The notes beneath the pieces were generated by a model. That model did not search any database, was not told the origin of the DNA, and saw nothing but the letters and a program-made list of their open reading frames with translations. Shown piece after piece: positions 42,858 through 55,092 of a stretch of DNA of 64,000 nucleotides; positions within the stretch are counted from its first letter, which is position 1, and every line of letters begins with the position of its first letter. Source of the stretch: Gnetum montanum. Lineage: Eukaryota; Streptophyta; Gnetopsida; Gnetales; Gnetaceae. Location: assembly GCA_015680685.1 (NCBI GenBank), contig MNCI01014254.1, positions 99,080-163,079 of the forward strand, written 5' to 3'. Position numbers and translations under genes: made by a program.

Positions 42858-43427
42858 TGATGAGTGGTGAGGTACCCCTACACTCAACCATACAAAATGA
42901 GCGTAGCATGCACGATCCGGTCGAACTCCGCAGACTAAATGCCTACACGCCCCATGGAACACTTGCGGTTAATCATTCGTTGTCTTCCCAAAATTACTTG
43001 TAGTTGTCACGGTGTATTGTTAAGTAAGTCCGAGGTATATGATTTTTATAGTCTTTTCTGGTTTTATGTCTTCTATGCTAAAGAGTGAAGGGTTGAGGAA
43101 CTAACTAACTCTAACTAAGGACTCAGTCTAAATTAACTAGAGTCAGCATCCGTTCCCACTTACTGTACACACCCTGAACAGATGCAACTATGGCTACCAA
43201 ACGCTAATCATTACTGGGATCACCACATGTAACACACTTGCTCAAAGTGGTCATACTGAGGCACTTAACTAGGAGGAAAGGGTTGAGAGAACCTATCTAA
43301 CCTAAGTGTGATGAGCAGTCGATTCCTTGACTAACCGTACACATTGGGGTGTTCAACTACCACTGGGATTTCCAAGCGTAGATCCTAGATATGCCACTGG
43401 GTTACCAAGTAGTCACACAAGATGCTC

Positions 43428-43610
43428 GTAATCAAGTCGTACTCATACTGCATAAGATGAGAAGCCAATTCCTTGACTAACTGTACACATCCTTAGATGC
43501 TCGTAATCAAGTCGTACTCATACTGCATAAGATGAGAAGTCAATTCCTTGACTAACTGTACACATCCTTAGATGCTCGTAATCAAGTCGTACTCATACTG
43601 CATTCTAGGA
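43428..43610. repeat. 75-bp tandem unit, three copies, in LTR of D
   Basis: Units start 'gatgctcgtaatcaagtcgt' near 43421, 43496 and 43571. The partner LTR (49983-50095) has only two. Confidence 0.85.
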
Positions 43611-43873
43611 AAGTAATAAATAACATTTAAATAAAATCCTATTCCATGCACTGCAAGGTTTATCCAATCAAGTTTGTCTTTATTGCCATACACAACTTAA
43701 GTTCAAGTACAATGTTTCTTGAATAAAGATCTGTTCACTCTAGGACTCCTACTATGGGCACATGGAAAATATTCTATCTCTGGAGTGATCAAACTACCAA
43801 AGTTTCCCTACTTCTAAACCAGGATGGAAAATAAGGGGAGTGCCACCTCTTATTTATAGATTTGGCGGTGGAC

Positions 43874-43980
43874 CACGATATCATGTATGCGACATTGCAG
43901 GGGATGACTCAATATCGTGTATGCAATATTGCATGGGATGCGATATCATGGCGGCCACGATATCGTGTACGCGATATCGT
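43874..43980. repeat. Array of GATATC/GTACGC palindromes, LTR of D
   Basis: Repeated variants of GCGATATCGC separated by GTAC or by 'aggggat'. Equivalent arrays lie at 50361-50420, 53285-53380 and 59190-59238. On the element strand it lies at the very start of U3. Confidence 0.85.
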
Positions 43981-44004
43981 AGCTCATGCAAATCGCGTCT
44001 CATA

Positions 44005-46000
44005 ATTCCTCCATGACTAAATGAAAACTCATCCTCGAGTTCCTTACAATAATATCATGAAGGTATGGAATTATTGAGGGGAATGGAACTAATGGGATAA
44101 CATGTGAATGGATCATTATTACAAGACTTGACAAAACTAGTGTTCATGACAACAATGGTGAATACCTTATTGCAATGACATCAGGCCTTAGTTGGTAGCT
44201 GAGAAAGAGAGAAAGAAAGAAGTGTTGGTGCTACCAATGCCTAGATTGTGCCTTTGTTGTCCATCCATAAGTGCACCATCAATCTTGCTCCTTGCATAGC
44301 TACTTCAGCGCTACACCATTCCAAGTGTTTGCTCTAGATCCAATTTGTTATTGTATGATTGCCATCTGCACACACAACACAATCTTATATTAGCAAGGGT
44401 TAATGAATCATCATGTAATTGATACCTTGCTTTGGTGTAAGTTCATTGGCTAGGTTGTAGTATGGCTAATATGGATCTAGGAATATATTGATGATGACTA
44501 CTGAAGGTGTAGGGGTTAGGAAGAAAATCAAAAAATTCGGGGCTAGGAGAAAATCAAAAAAATCAAGCCCTGTACCCCCATGACTAATTACGAACCTCCG
44601 GTAGCATTAGAATGGAGAAAGGAAAAGAGTAAGAAAGATAGATAAAAAGGGACAACTATGGCATCGATGAAATGGATGTCAAGATGGAAATGAAAAAAAA
44701 ATTAATTGCAAAATGTTAAAGAAAAGAATTTAACTAATGCCCCAAATAGGAATGTCAGTGGGTCCTCCCCAAAGCAGGCTCATGCCCTTAATGCCTTGAC
44801 AAACCCACATTCAAAGAGTCCGTAGGCTCCAGGAATGTTATTTGGAACAAGAGTGAAAGTCTTAACCATAAGAATTTACCAAAAAGAAAACAATGCATCA
44901 ACCAAAATATATACACTAATGATACAACTGACAATGAGGTGAACAATGGAGAGAAGGATGAAGAGAAGAGAATGGAATGGAATCCCAAGAAAAAGGTGGT
45001 GTACAGCCCCTTGTGTGTTTTATATTTAATGGGACTTGACAAGTCTCATTCCAACTATGGCCTCAAACCAACCACATCTAGTGAGTTTGCATCAATGCAT
45101 TTGGCCAAACCATCCACTTGGATAACAAGGATGCATCTCCAAAGAGGCACCACCATTCTGACAAAACAAAGGAGAGAATGGGAACCAAGAAGGGCCTTAG
45201 TTAGAGGGAACAATTTTGGTTCCATAACTAGTGCTTGTAGCCCAAGTTTATTCATCTAAGGGGTGTGCTTTGAATTCTCACTTTGTTTTTTTTTTATGTT
45301 TTTATGCATGAGAACCACACTATGCAAAGACTTGATTATTTTTATTGTCTCAGCTTCCAATAATTGGGTAACATCAGAACAACAAGAAAACCCAAGAAGA
45401 AAAACATCCAAGCACCCAAGAGAATAGCCAACACAAAAGCATCAAGTTCCCTTGAAGTCACACCCTTTTCAATCCTTGAGTCCTTCCTTAGTTTGAGAAA
45501 TGGCCAGTCACCAATTCGTTAAAGTTCTTATTATGAAGGGGACTTGTACATTTCCAAGCCGAGAGAGACCATAGAAACTGGTGGATGGATGGATGAAGTG
45601 ATCTCATTGCCTGCTATATCAAAAGGAGCATACCTTAGTATCAACATTGTGACTTAAAGATAAAAACCAAACATTAGCAATCAATATGAAAATAGTTCAT
45701 ACCCTTAGTCCGAACACTTATTGGGTGACAAACTTATAGGGTGGATCACACACACACACACAAAAATGGAAAAAGTATAACGATGTTGTAAAATAAAAAC
45801 TAGAAGAGTTAAAGAAATTTGTAAAAAAAAAAACAAGAAAAGTTAAAGAAATTTGTAAAAAAAAAAATGTGTAAGACAAAAACATTGTAAAAAAAACGTG
45901 TAAAACAAAAATTGAAAAAGAACTGAGGGCCCCATATGATCAGCATAGGTGGCCATCTCCCCCATGACTGAGTTGTAAGGAAGAGATCTAAAATAATGAG
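44005..46000 (-). other. 3' region of element D
   Basis: Aligned with 27092-28975 of C. A 106-residue antisense open stretch (44939-45259, plus strand) has broken counterparts in C and E. A CA microsatellite is at 45749-45762. PPT-like 'cccccatgact' motifs lie near 44010, 44576 and 45959. Confidence 0.6.
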
Positions 46001-46850
46001 CATCTATTTGAATTTCTAAGAAGTGCCCAACTTCTCCCAATTGATGATCTTAGATTAAGGGGTGGAAGTTGGCGACACTCATATTCCAATGTATATATGC
46101 TTTCATTATGGGCATGGGTTTCCTTAGTTCATTCCATGCATATTTTTCTACTCCTTCTAGTAGCTGTCAACAACGGGGTGTCTACTACTGGTTGTGTGGC
46201 TGCTACATACAGGCATCTTTGTTTCAAAGTTTCATGGGCACACCTATTGCATGGATGCATTTCCTCTATGTCACCACCCTATGAATCACTATATGTGATG
46301 CATGGAACTTTCCTCTTCTTGATCTTTCCATAAATATTTATCTTAGAAATTTCTAAGGAAAAATCATGGGTTCTAAGGCATGCATCTACTGTACTTAGCC
46401 ATGCCCTTCCCATTATAATTGGGAAGTCCCCTTCATTGTTGTTCACTTCAATCACTAGAAAATAAGCTAGGTAAGACCAACCACACATAGTGGTGATGAT
46501 TTATTCCACCAATCCTAAGGGAATGGTGATGGACTGGTCTGCCAGATCTAGTTGAATGTTGCTCTTCTTCAGTTGTCGTAGGTTCCAGGCTTGATACATC
46601 TCTCGTGATATTAAGTTGACTCTAGAACCTGAGTCAAGAAGAGCCCTATGTGGTTCCTTTTTGGTGATCTGTAAATAGATTAAGGGACTCCCAGGGTCAG
46701 TTAGTGTCCTAGGAAGGTGGCCTACCTTGATCCAGTCAGTTACGGTATGCGTTAACATAACTGTATGCATTAAGCTCTGTTGGACTGAAGGGTGCTCCGA
46801 AGTGTTAGATGGTGATGGAGGAGTGTACATGGGCCCAACCGCTTATTGTT
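46001..46850 (-). pseudogene. Aspartic protease and deletion junction, element D
   Basis: Minus strand: L-L-D-S-G-S-R-V-N-L-I-S near 46640-46605, with the active-site D-S-G intact. G-D-F-P-I-I-M-G-R-A-W-L is near 46430. One TAA splits the domain between 46501 and 46488. After the protease, a segment with I-N-W-E-K-L (near 46040) matches the pre-RT part of C and then continues straight into the integrase-end/3' region near 46000. RT, RNase H and integrase core are therefore deleted here. Confidence 0.85.
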
Positions 46851-49277
46851 GCAAGAGTTTATCTAAGCTTTTGGTTCGAAAGAAATGTCTTCTCTTTTTA
46901 CAATTGTTAGAACTAGCAGCAGGTTGGATATTTATAGCTCTTGTAGCGTGACATTGTTGTAGTTGAGGAGGAACTTACACTTGCATTGATGGAGCAGGAG
47001 GTGTTACGAGAACTATTTGTGATGGAAGAGGTGCGGATGGATTAGGAGGATGGTGTGGGTATGGAGTGTCTCCTGGAGGAGAAGGAGTCCTTCTGAAGTA
47101 CTCCCAAACTTGGTAGTAACAGTTGGGGGTTGTGTGATTCATAGAGTCACTTGGAGAAATCAGCTGCTGCACATAATATCCATAATGGTCAAGCTGCTGA
47201 GAAGGGTACTGATGTTTCAACGATGGCATCCCCCATGACTGTGGGTATTGCCACTGCTGATGCTGCCCGATTAGCTGTGGTGGAGTTCCACTTGGATAAT
47301 ACGTTAGTGGTTGGTGGAACTACCTTGGGTTACCTTGTGGATAAGGTAACCTTCGTGGTGTTTGGCGTTGGTTGAGAGTCTTGCATTAAGCGCATACACC
47401 CTAGACTCTTGTAGATGTGAGATAATGGGGCAAAATCCCTTAGGATGGTCATAGTGGTAGATCTCACATCCACCATCATTGCCTATGTTAGAGTCCATAG
47501 CCACATTGGAGTTAGTGATTTTTCCCTTACCCTTGTTATGTGCAGGGATTAAATCTCTCCACTTTTTCTTACCTTTGTCACTACTTTGTTCTACCTTAGA
47601 CTCTTCTACAATTTTTAAGATAGTTTTGATTTTAGAGTCTAAGGAACTCCATACGTCACCTACCTTAGCTGCTATTTCTATTGTCAACTTTTGAATTGGC
47701 AAGGTCTTCCTATTCACCAACTCTTCGATTGGTGACTCATCCTCTTCATCAAAAAATTTAACTCCCTTCTTTCAAAGAGAGGGATCATGGTTGTACTTTT
47801 CTGCACTTTCCCTTTTGCATATCTCACCTTCTTCTTTTGCTACTTGATCCAACAAGCAATGTACTTCATGGGCTCTAAGTTGTGAGAGTCTCCCTTGGGC
47901 ATAAGTTCCAAGGGTTCTTCTAGTTTCATGCCTTAGCCTATCCATGATGTGGCGAAGTTGATCCCACTGAGCGTACCCATGGCCTAGGCAACGATGTAAC
48001 GATGTGTAGTAGTAGTCCATGGTAGCATCCAAGGGTTCATGATGACCTTGTTTCCATCCTTGGATCTTCTTATGCAAATTGGACACTCTAGAGTACGTCT
48101 AATACTTTTTGTTGAATAGTTCTAGCATCATACTCCACCTCCTAATGGTTTCCAGTTCTAAGGACTGGTACCAACTCTTTGCTTCCTTGGTGAGTGTCCT
48201 TGGGAACAACTTAAGTTTTTTCCATTCATTTTCTATATTCTGCAAGGCACAGACATCCTGGAATGTTTGTAAATGATTTTTTGGATCAGAATTATATCCC
48301 CCTTCAAATCGTGGCATATTGTTCATGTCTAGTCGTTTGATCCAACTATCTTTTAAATGACTTGTGGGAATCCTAACTGCCTCTGTGATGTCAAGCATAC
48401 TTCGGGTTATGATTAGGGGCTCGTCATGATCATCTCTTTCATGATTCCTGTGATGTCTGCATTGTTCTCTACTCTCCCTACGTCCTTGCCCTTATGCTAT
48501 CTCTCGACTTTCCTGTCGAGGTCTTTCATCCTTCTTACCTTTATCCTCACCTTTATGTTCATGGTGGCTATGCCCAGATGTGGAAGGAGAGGGTGAGTGA
48601 TGTGAAGAAGGGGAAGAAGAAGGGGAATCATTGCCATGACAATGTTTCTTGCCTTCTCTTCTGCTGCTACGGCCCTGATCATGGTGACGATCTAAGTGCA
48701 CGTCCTTAGCATAGGTGGTTGTTTCCTCTGTGAATAGTTGGTGCTCACGAGCATCAGAACCAGGGATATGTATCATTGATCGTAGATTCTGATACCCAAC
48801 CTCCTCATCATCAGTAGGAGGGGGAACATCTTTTGCTAAAGAACCTGTGATAAGGGGTTCCTCATCTCCTATTTCGCTAAGGATGTGCAGGACCTTGCCC
48901 TTCAATAGTGCATGTTGACTCTCTTGCCTTAAGTCCCTTATTCGTTGGGCATCTGTGGGATAATATTCCCTCATGTCGAAATCTTCAGCAACATATTCAG
49001 CATATAGTTCTTGCATGCCAATCTACGCCAAGGCATGGAAAAGCATACGAGAGACTGATTGATTTGGGGGTAACACGATGTTACCTTGCAAATTTGTCCA
49101 TCGTAGCTACTCGTCTTGATGGAGGATAAAAGTAAAGTTTGGAATATACTCATCGGGATGAGTATAAACTATCTTGTATTGTTTATGACTTGGATGATTT
49201 TGGTTATGTGTTTTATGTTGTTGATTGTCCTATGTATGGTCCTTAGGTGGTGAGTTGCTCTTATGAGAAGAAGGCAT
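46851..49277 (-). pseudogene. Gag polyprotein, element D (few stops)
   Basis: Minus strand from the ATG at 49277 (M-P-S-S-H-K-S). It has an N-terminal conserved block (E-Y-I-P-N-F-T-F-I-L-H-Q-D-E), then an open run of 174 residues (49016-48492) ending in a Ser/His/Lys-rich charged segment. The Retrotrans_gag domain follows (48398-47772: F-E-G-G-Y-N-S-D-P and W-Y-Q-S-L, then G-L-R-like helices with R-R-T-L-G-T-Y-A-Q-G). Then come a linker, a knuckle with one lost Cys (C-E-I-Y-H-Y-D-H-P-K-G-F-C near 47470) and a Pro/Tyr-rich tail. About five to six stops in total. Confidence 0.88.
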
Positions 49278-49400
49278 TGTTATCGGTGTGATAATTCACC
49301 ATTATATAAATTTTCTCTTTTGATTAACCCAAAGGTTCATTAAGGCTCACAATGATGTGAGTCATATCCCTTATGTTCTATTTGGCACACAAACACTTAG

Positions 49401-49419
49401 TCCCTGGCAATGGTGCCAA
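49401..49419 (-). other. Primer binding site, element D
   Basis: Minus strand 'ttggcaccattgccaggga' adjoining the 5' LTR, two changes from the TTGGCGCCGTTGCCGGGGA type. Confidence 0.75.
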
Positions 49420-50444
49420 TGATGAGTGATGGGGTACCCCTACACTCAACCATATGAAACAAGCGTAGCATGCACGATCCGGTCGAACTCCACAGACTAA
49501 ATGCCTACACGTCCCATGGAACACTTGGGGTTAATCATTCATTGTCTTCCCATACTTACTTGTAGTTGTCACGATGTATGGTTAAGTAAGTCTGAGGTAT
49601 ATGATTTTTATAGTCTTTTCTGGTTTTATGTCTTCTATGGTAAAGAGTGAAGGGTTGAGGAACTAACTAACTCTAACTAAGGACTCAGTCTAAATTAACT
49701 AGCGTCAGCATCCATTCCCACTTACCGTACACACCCTGAACCGATGCAACCATGGCTACCAAATGCTAATTATTATTGGGATCACCACACGTTAGACACG
49801 TGCTCAAAGTGGTCGTACTGAGGAACTTAACTAGGAGGAAAGGGTTGAGAGAACCTATCTAGCCTAAATGCAATGAGCAACCGATTCCTTGACTAATCGT
49901 ACACATGAGGGTGTTTGACTACCACTAGGATTACCAAGCATAGATCCTGGATATGCCACTGGGTTACCAAGTAGTCACACAAGATGCTCGTAATCAAGTC
50001 GTACTCATACCGCATACGATGAGCAGCCGATTTCTTGACTAACCGTACACATCCTTAGATGCTCGTAATCAAGTTGTACTCATACCACATTCTAGAAAAG
50101 CAATAAATAACATTTAAATAAAATCCAATTCCATGAACTACAAGGTTTACCCAATCAAGTTCGTCTTTATTTCCATACACAACTTGTGTTCAGGTACAAT
50201 GTTGCTCGAATAAAGATCCATTCACTCTAGGACTCCTACTGCAGGCACATGGAAAATATTCTATCTCTGGAGTGATCAAACTGCCAGAGTTTTCCTACTT
50301 CTAAACCAGGATGGGAAATAAGGGGAGTGCCACCTCTTATTTATATATTTGGCAGCAGATTGTGATATCGCGTATGCAACATTGTAGGGGATGATGCGAT
50401 ATTGCGTACGCGATATCGCAGCTTATGTGAATCACGTCTCATCA
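49420..50444 (-). mobile_element. 5' LTR of element D
   Basis: 1025 bp. TATA-like box on the minus strand at 50345-50338. Two 75-bp units. The palindrome array at 50361-50420 includes one near-perfect pair of GCGATATCGC blocks around GTAC. Confidence 0.92.
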
Positions 50445-50449
50445 ACTAT
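50445..50449. repeat. TSD of element D, right copy (actat)
   Basis: Matches 42853-42857. Confidence 0.92.
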
Positions 50450-52385
50450 GCTGACGTTGTTGGGAATATCAAAATTTGTGGAAAGCATGGAGAGAATTGA
50501 AAACTACAAAAATGGTGAAGCCTATTGGGAAATGTTATGCTTGTTGAAAAATGTTGTCTATGTTGGCCATTGAAGACTTGAGATGACTATGTTGGACACT
50601 ATTGGAAAAATGAAAATTTTAACAGTTTCAACATTGCACTTTTGCTAGGTCTTGGTGGTGACTATGCTAGTCATTATCATCTTTTGGAATCGAATAGAAC
50701 TTCCTATCTACTATAGCACCATGTCTATTGTAGCACCTATTGGAATTGATGGCTCTAGTGTAGTTAGAGATAATCCCTACAAAAGCTCATAGAAACGCCA
50801 ATTTTAGCCATTAGTATGGTGTTTTCAACCTTCCCAAGCCTAAATATAGACATGAGGTACCTTTTCTCACTTGGGATGTGAGGCAATAACAACTTTTAAG
50901 GCATTTTTAACTCCAAAAAGTTGAAATATGCAACATTGTAGCTCATGGACTATGTATCTCACATTTATAATGAATCCTTGCCTCAAGTTGGCAAATGGAG
51001 GTTGCAACATGAATTTTTGGGGGTGTTTCATTGGCTCCAATTTGTTGATGTTTGGAGGATTGACCTGAGAGACATCGACAAAGACTACAAAATACCACTA
51101 TAGGTCCATCCCCAATGTTCCTCCTCCATGCTTGATTCAGTAGTGTTGAACCATGCCCAAAAGTGCTTGTGATGATGGGAGAAGGTTATGATTGTGAAAT
51201 GGTAGTGAGGTCATAGGGAAATAGTTATGGAGGCTTTGACATCACATCTACAATGTGGCACTAACATGTTCGTTAATCGATAGGTCTTAGCAGTCCCATG
51301 CTTTAAAGTGTTATTTACTCAACAAATGCATATGAGGAACTAAGACCTCACTCCAAGGTTTCTTTGACCATTGGGATTTTCCTTTTGGATGTTTAGAGCC
51401 ATAGGTTTTTTTCTTGATTTTCTTCAGCCATCCAACTTCCTAACAATTTTTCATTCTCATTTTTTTTAGTAGGGTGAAATGGTTATTGGGTTTCTTTGCC
51501 AAAGTTAACTTTGATTTTGTTTTTTCCATCAAGTGATAGGTGCTACATTTGATAGCATAGATGGTTTTCCATTGAATGAGATGTGTTATATTCAAGTGGA
51601 CTTGGTGGTTTTGCCATTAAATGAGGTGTGCTACACTTAGTGGTCTTGATGGTGGACCATGACAAAGAGATGTCATATGACCATAGTGTATGAGTGTCAA
51701 ACATTAGTCAACATTATCATCTAAGGTAACAAAGGTTATAATTAGGCTATGGGGTTGGGTACAATGAAATGGTAATGAAAATGATATGAGACAAGTACTC
51801 TTGGGATGGAAAGACAAACTCACCAAATCTTATGCATGGAGGTCATGTGGTGACTTGGTATCATAGTGAATTGTACCTCCACATTGACTCTAGGTTTCAA
51901 CCTACAAGCACAACTCCAAGAGGACAAGGAAACCTAATAAAAAAATATGTTATCATGTTACAATGCATATGGCCACATAAAATGATGAATGAAAATAGGC
52001 CATCAAGGTTACCCATGTTGCTAATTTAAGACCATGGTAGGACATGCTGCCAATTTAAGGCCTTAGTGAGTCATAGAAAAGATGTTCCTTTATTTTGAAA
52101 GGGTGTCATGCAAGCTTGATTTCTGTTGGCTTTGAAGGTCATTGACATCTTTTCTAGGCTACATGTAGTAAGGCTTTAGATGGGAATGATTAACAGATTG
52201 ACCAACTTATTTCCACCCATGTCTGCTATTCGGTAGGCCCCATTGCCATAGGCCTTGGTGATCAAGAAAGACTCTTCCTAGTTGGTTGAGAATTTATCCT
52301 CGTGCTCATAGATAGCTTTGAGAACTAGGTCCCCTTCCTTGATCTTATGCTTGTTGAGGCTATGACGATGTTGCAACATCCATAC
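50450..52385 (-). mobile_element. Relic of a second Tat-like element (H): LTR start, 3' region, integrase end
   Basis: On the minus strand 52380-52140 reads E-G-D-L-V-L-K-A-I, F-L-I-T-K-A-Y-G-N-G-A-Y-R-I-A-D-M and N-K-L-V-N-L, matching the integrase C-end of elements A and B. About 1.1 kb of 3' region follows. Near 51090-51030 it shows 'tttgtcgatgtctctcagg' through 'ggagccaa', then TGAAACACCCC, the same PPT/LTR boundary as 3060-3133. Beyond about 15 bases the LTR differs from the A/B family, so it is a related but distinct subfamily. Element D inserted into or beside this LTR. Confidence 0.75.
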
Positions 52386-52483
52386 CCCAATCCTACATTA
52401 GTAATTAGCAACACCTAAATAAAGTGAATAAATAATGTCAAAATGATATAGAATACTGTAGTAATTAGCCTAAACATAGCTTT
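52386..52483 (+). other. Short AT-rich stretch, possibly start of element F 5' LTR
   Basis: Lies between relic H and element E. 'tgatatagaatactg' at 52444 may be the decayed TGATGAG start of the F LTR, the rest of which follows E at 59245. Uncertain. Confidence 0.35.
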
Positions 52484-53402
52484 TGATGAGTGGCGAGATA
52501 CCTCTACACTCAACCATATGAATACGAGCATAGCAGGCGTGATTTGGTCGAACTCCATAGACTAAGTGCCTACACGCCCCATGGAACACTTAGGGTTAAT
52601 CATTCATTGTCTTCCCAGACTTGTAGTTGTCACGATGTATGGTTAAGTAAGTCCGAGGTATATGATTTTTATGGTTTTTATGTTTTATGTCTCCTATGCT
52701 AATGAGTTGAAAGGTTGAGAAACTAATTACTAACTCTAACTAATGAACTAAGTCTAAATTACCTAGCATCAGCATCCGTTCCCACTTACCATGCACACCC
52801 TGAACCGATGCAACCGTGGCTACCAAATGCTAATAATTGCTAGGATCACCATGCATAACGCACGTGCTCGAAGTTGTCGTATTGAGGCACTTAACTAGGA
52901 GGAAAGGGTTGAAAGAATATAATCTGGCCTAAGTGCGATGAGAATCCATTCCTTGATTATCCATAGACATCCTTAAATGCTCGTAATCAAGTCGTACTCA
53001 TTCCACATTACTAGGAGAGAAGGGTGAGAGAGAAAGCAATAAATAAAATTCTATTCCATGCACTACAAGGTTTATCTAGGAAGTTCATCTTTATTGTCGT
53101 ACACAACTTGTGCTCAGGTACAATGTTGCTCGAATAAAGATCTGTTCACTTTAGGACTCCTACTGTGGGCACATGGAAAATATTCTATCTCTAGAGTGAT
53201 CAATCTGCCAAAGTTTCCCTAATTCTAGCCTAGGATGATGAAACAAGGGAGAGCCACCTCTTATTTATATATATGATAGTGCACTGTGATATCGTGTACG
53301 CAATATCGCAGGGGACGACATGATATCGCGTACGCAATATTGCATGGGATGCGATATCATGATGGCTGCGATATCATGGCCCATGCTTATCACATCTCAT
53401 CA
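52484..53402 (-). mobile_element. 3' LTR of element E
   Basis: 919 bp. TATAAATA on the minus strand at 53269-53262. Palindrome array at 53285-53380, with more units than in the partner LTR. Confidence 0.88.
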
Positions 53403-55091
53403 TACCCCCATGACTAAATGAAAGCTCATCCTTGAGTTTCTTACAAAATATTTAAAAGGTATGGGATTATTGAGGTGAATGGAACTAATGGGATGACATG
53501 TGAACAGATCATCATTACAAGACTTGACAAAATTATTGTTCATAACAACAAGAGTGAACACCTTATTACATTGACATCAGACCTTAGTTGGAAGCTGAGA
53601 GAGAAGAGAGAAAGAAGTGTTGCTACTGCCAATGCCAAGATTGCACCTTTTGTTTTCCATCTGTAAGCACGCCATCGATCTTGCTCCTTGCATACCTGCT
53701 TCCAACACTGCTATCTACACACATAACAAAATCATATATTAGCAAGGGTAAATGAATCATCATGTAATTAATACCTTGCTTCGGTGTAGGTCCATTGGCT
53801 AGGTTGTGGTATGGCTAATTGTAGATCTATGGATGTATTAATGATGACTACCAAAGGTGTAGGGGTTAGGAAAAAATTGAAAAAATTAGGGCTAGGAGAA
53901 AATCGAAAAAATTGGGCCTCGTACCCCCATGACTAATCACAAACTTCGGTAGCATTAGAATGAAGTAAGAAAGATAGATAAAAAGGGACAAGTATGGCAT
54001 TGATGAAATGGATGTCAAGATGGAAATGAAAAAACTAAAATTAATTGCAAAAATGTTAGGGGAAATAATTTAACTGGTCCACCAAAGAGGAATGTCAGTG
54101 GGTCTTCCCCAAAGCAGGCTCATGCCCTTAATGCCCTAACAAACCCACATTCAAAGAGTCTGTAGGCTTTAGGAATGTCAATTGGAACAAGAGTTAAAGT
54201 CTTAACTACAAGAATTTACCAAAAGAAAATAATGCATCAACCAAAATATATACACTACTGATACAACTAACAATGAGGTGAAGAATGGAGAGAAGTATGG
54301 AGAGAATAGAATGTAATGGAATCCCAAGAACAAGGTGGTGTATAGCCCCTTGTGTAGTTTATGATTAAAGTGACTTGGAAAATCTCATTCCAACTCTGGC
54401 CTCAAAAAAACCACTTCTAGTGACTTCGCATTAATTCATGTGGCCAAACTATCTTCTTGAAGTAACAAGAATACATCTCCAAAGAGCCATCACCATTCAC
54501 ATGAAACGAATGAGGAGAGAATGGGAAGCAAGAAGGGCCTTAGTTAGAGGAAAATTTTTTAGTTCCATAACCAATGCTTGTAGCTCAAGGTATTATTTTG
54601 TCTAAGGGGTGTGCTTTGAATTCTCACTTTTCTATCCCTTTTTTTTGTATTTTTGTATTTTTGTGTTTTGTGTTTTTATGCATGAGAACCACACCATGAA
54701 AAGACTTATTATTTTTATTGTCTCAGTTTCTGATAATTGGGTAACATCAAAATTGTAAGAAAACTCAAGAAGAAAACATCCAAGCACCCAAGAGATGGCC
54801 AACACAAAAGCATCAAGTTTCCTTGAAGTCACACGCTTTTCAAACCTTGAGCCCTTCCTTAGTTTGAGAAGTGCCTAGTCATTGGTTCGTTAAAGTTCTT
54901 ATTATGAAGAGACTATACATTTCCAAGTAAAGAGAGACCATAGAATGTATGGATGGATGGATGAAGTGGACTCATTGCCTGCCATATCAAAAGAACATAC
55001 CTTATTATCAACATCATGACTTAAAGGTAAAAACTAAACATTGGCAATCAATAAGAAAATAGTTCATACCATCATGAAGAACACTTATTGG
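53403..55091 (-). other. 3' region of element E
   Basis: Matches 44005-45720 of D block by block. PPT motif 'tacccccatgacta' next to the LTR (53403) and again at 53922. The third PPT-like copy of C and D has been lost with the deletion. Confidence 0.65.
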
Positions 55092-55092
55092 N
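55092..55092. other. Single ambiguous base at the deletion junction
   Basis: One N exactly where the protease side meets the 3' region of E. The junction may be a sequence join rather than a natural deletion. Confidence 0.95.

Larger units (their letters stand above)
42858..44004 (-). mobile_element. 3' LTR of element D
   Basis: About 1147 bp; the inner end is slightly altered ('tctcataattcc' for 'tctcatcatacc'). It has three copies of a 75-bp unit (43428-43610). On the minus strand TATAAATA is at 43859-43852. The palindromic GATATC array is at 43874-43980. Confidence 0.88.
42858..50444 (-). mobile_element. Athila-like element D, gag-protease deletion derivative
   Basis: Perfect TSD actat and two LTRs of the TGATGAG/CTCATCA family. 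On the minus strand: LTR, primer site, gag, protease, a short pre-RT segment, then a direct jump to the integrase end and 3' region. No RT, RNase H or integrase core. Gag and protease are the best preserved of the family in the window. Confidence 0.92.

Noticed and set aside
43421-43620. Regularly spaced 75-bp repeats as a CRISPR-like array
   Set aside because: Head-to-tail identical units without spacers inside a retrotransposon LTR of a plant genome.
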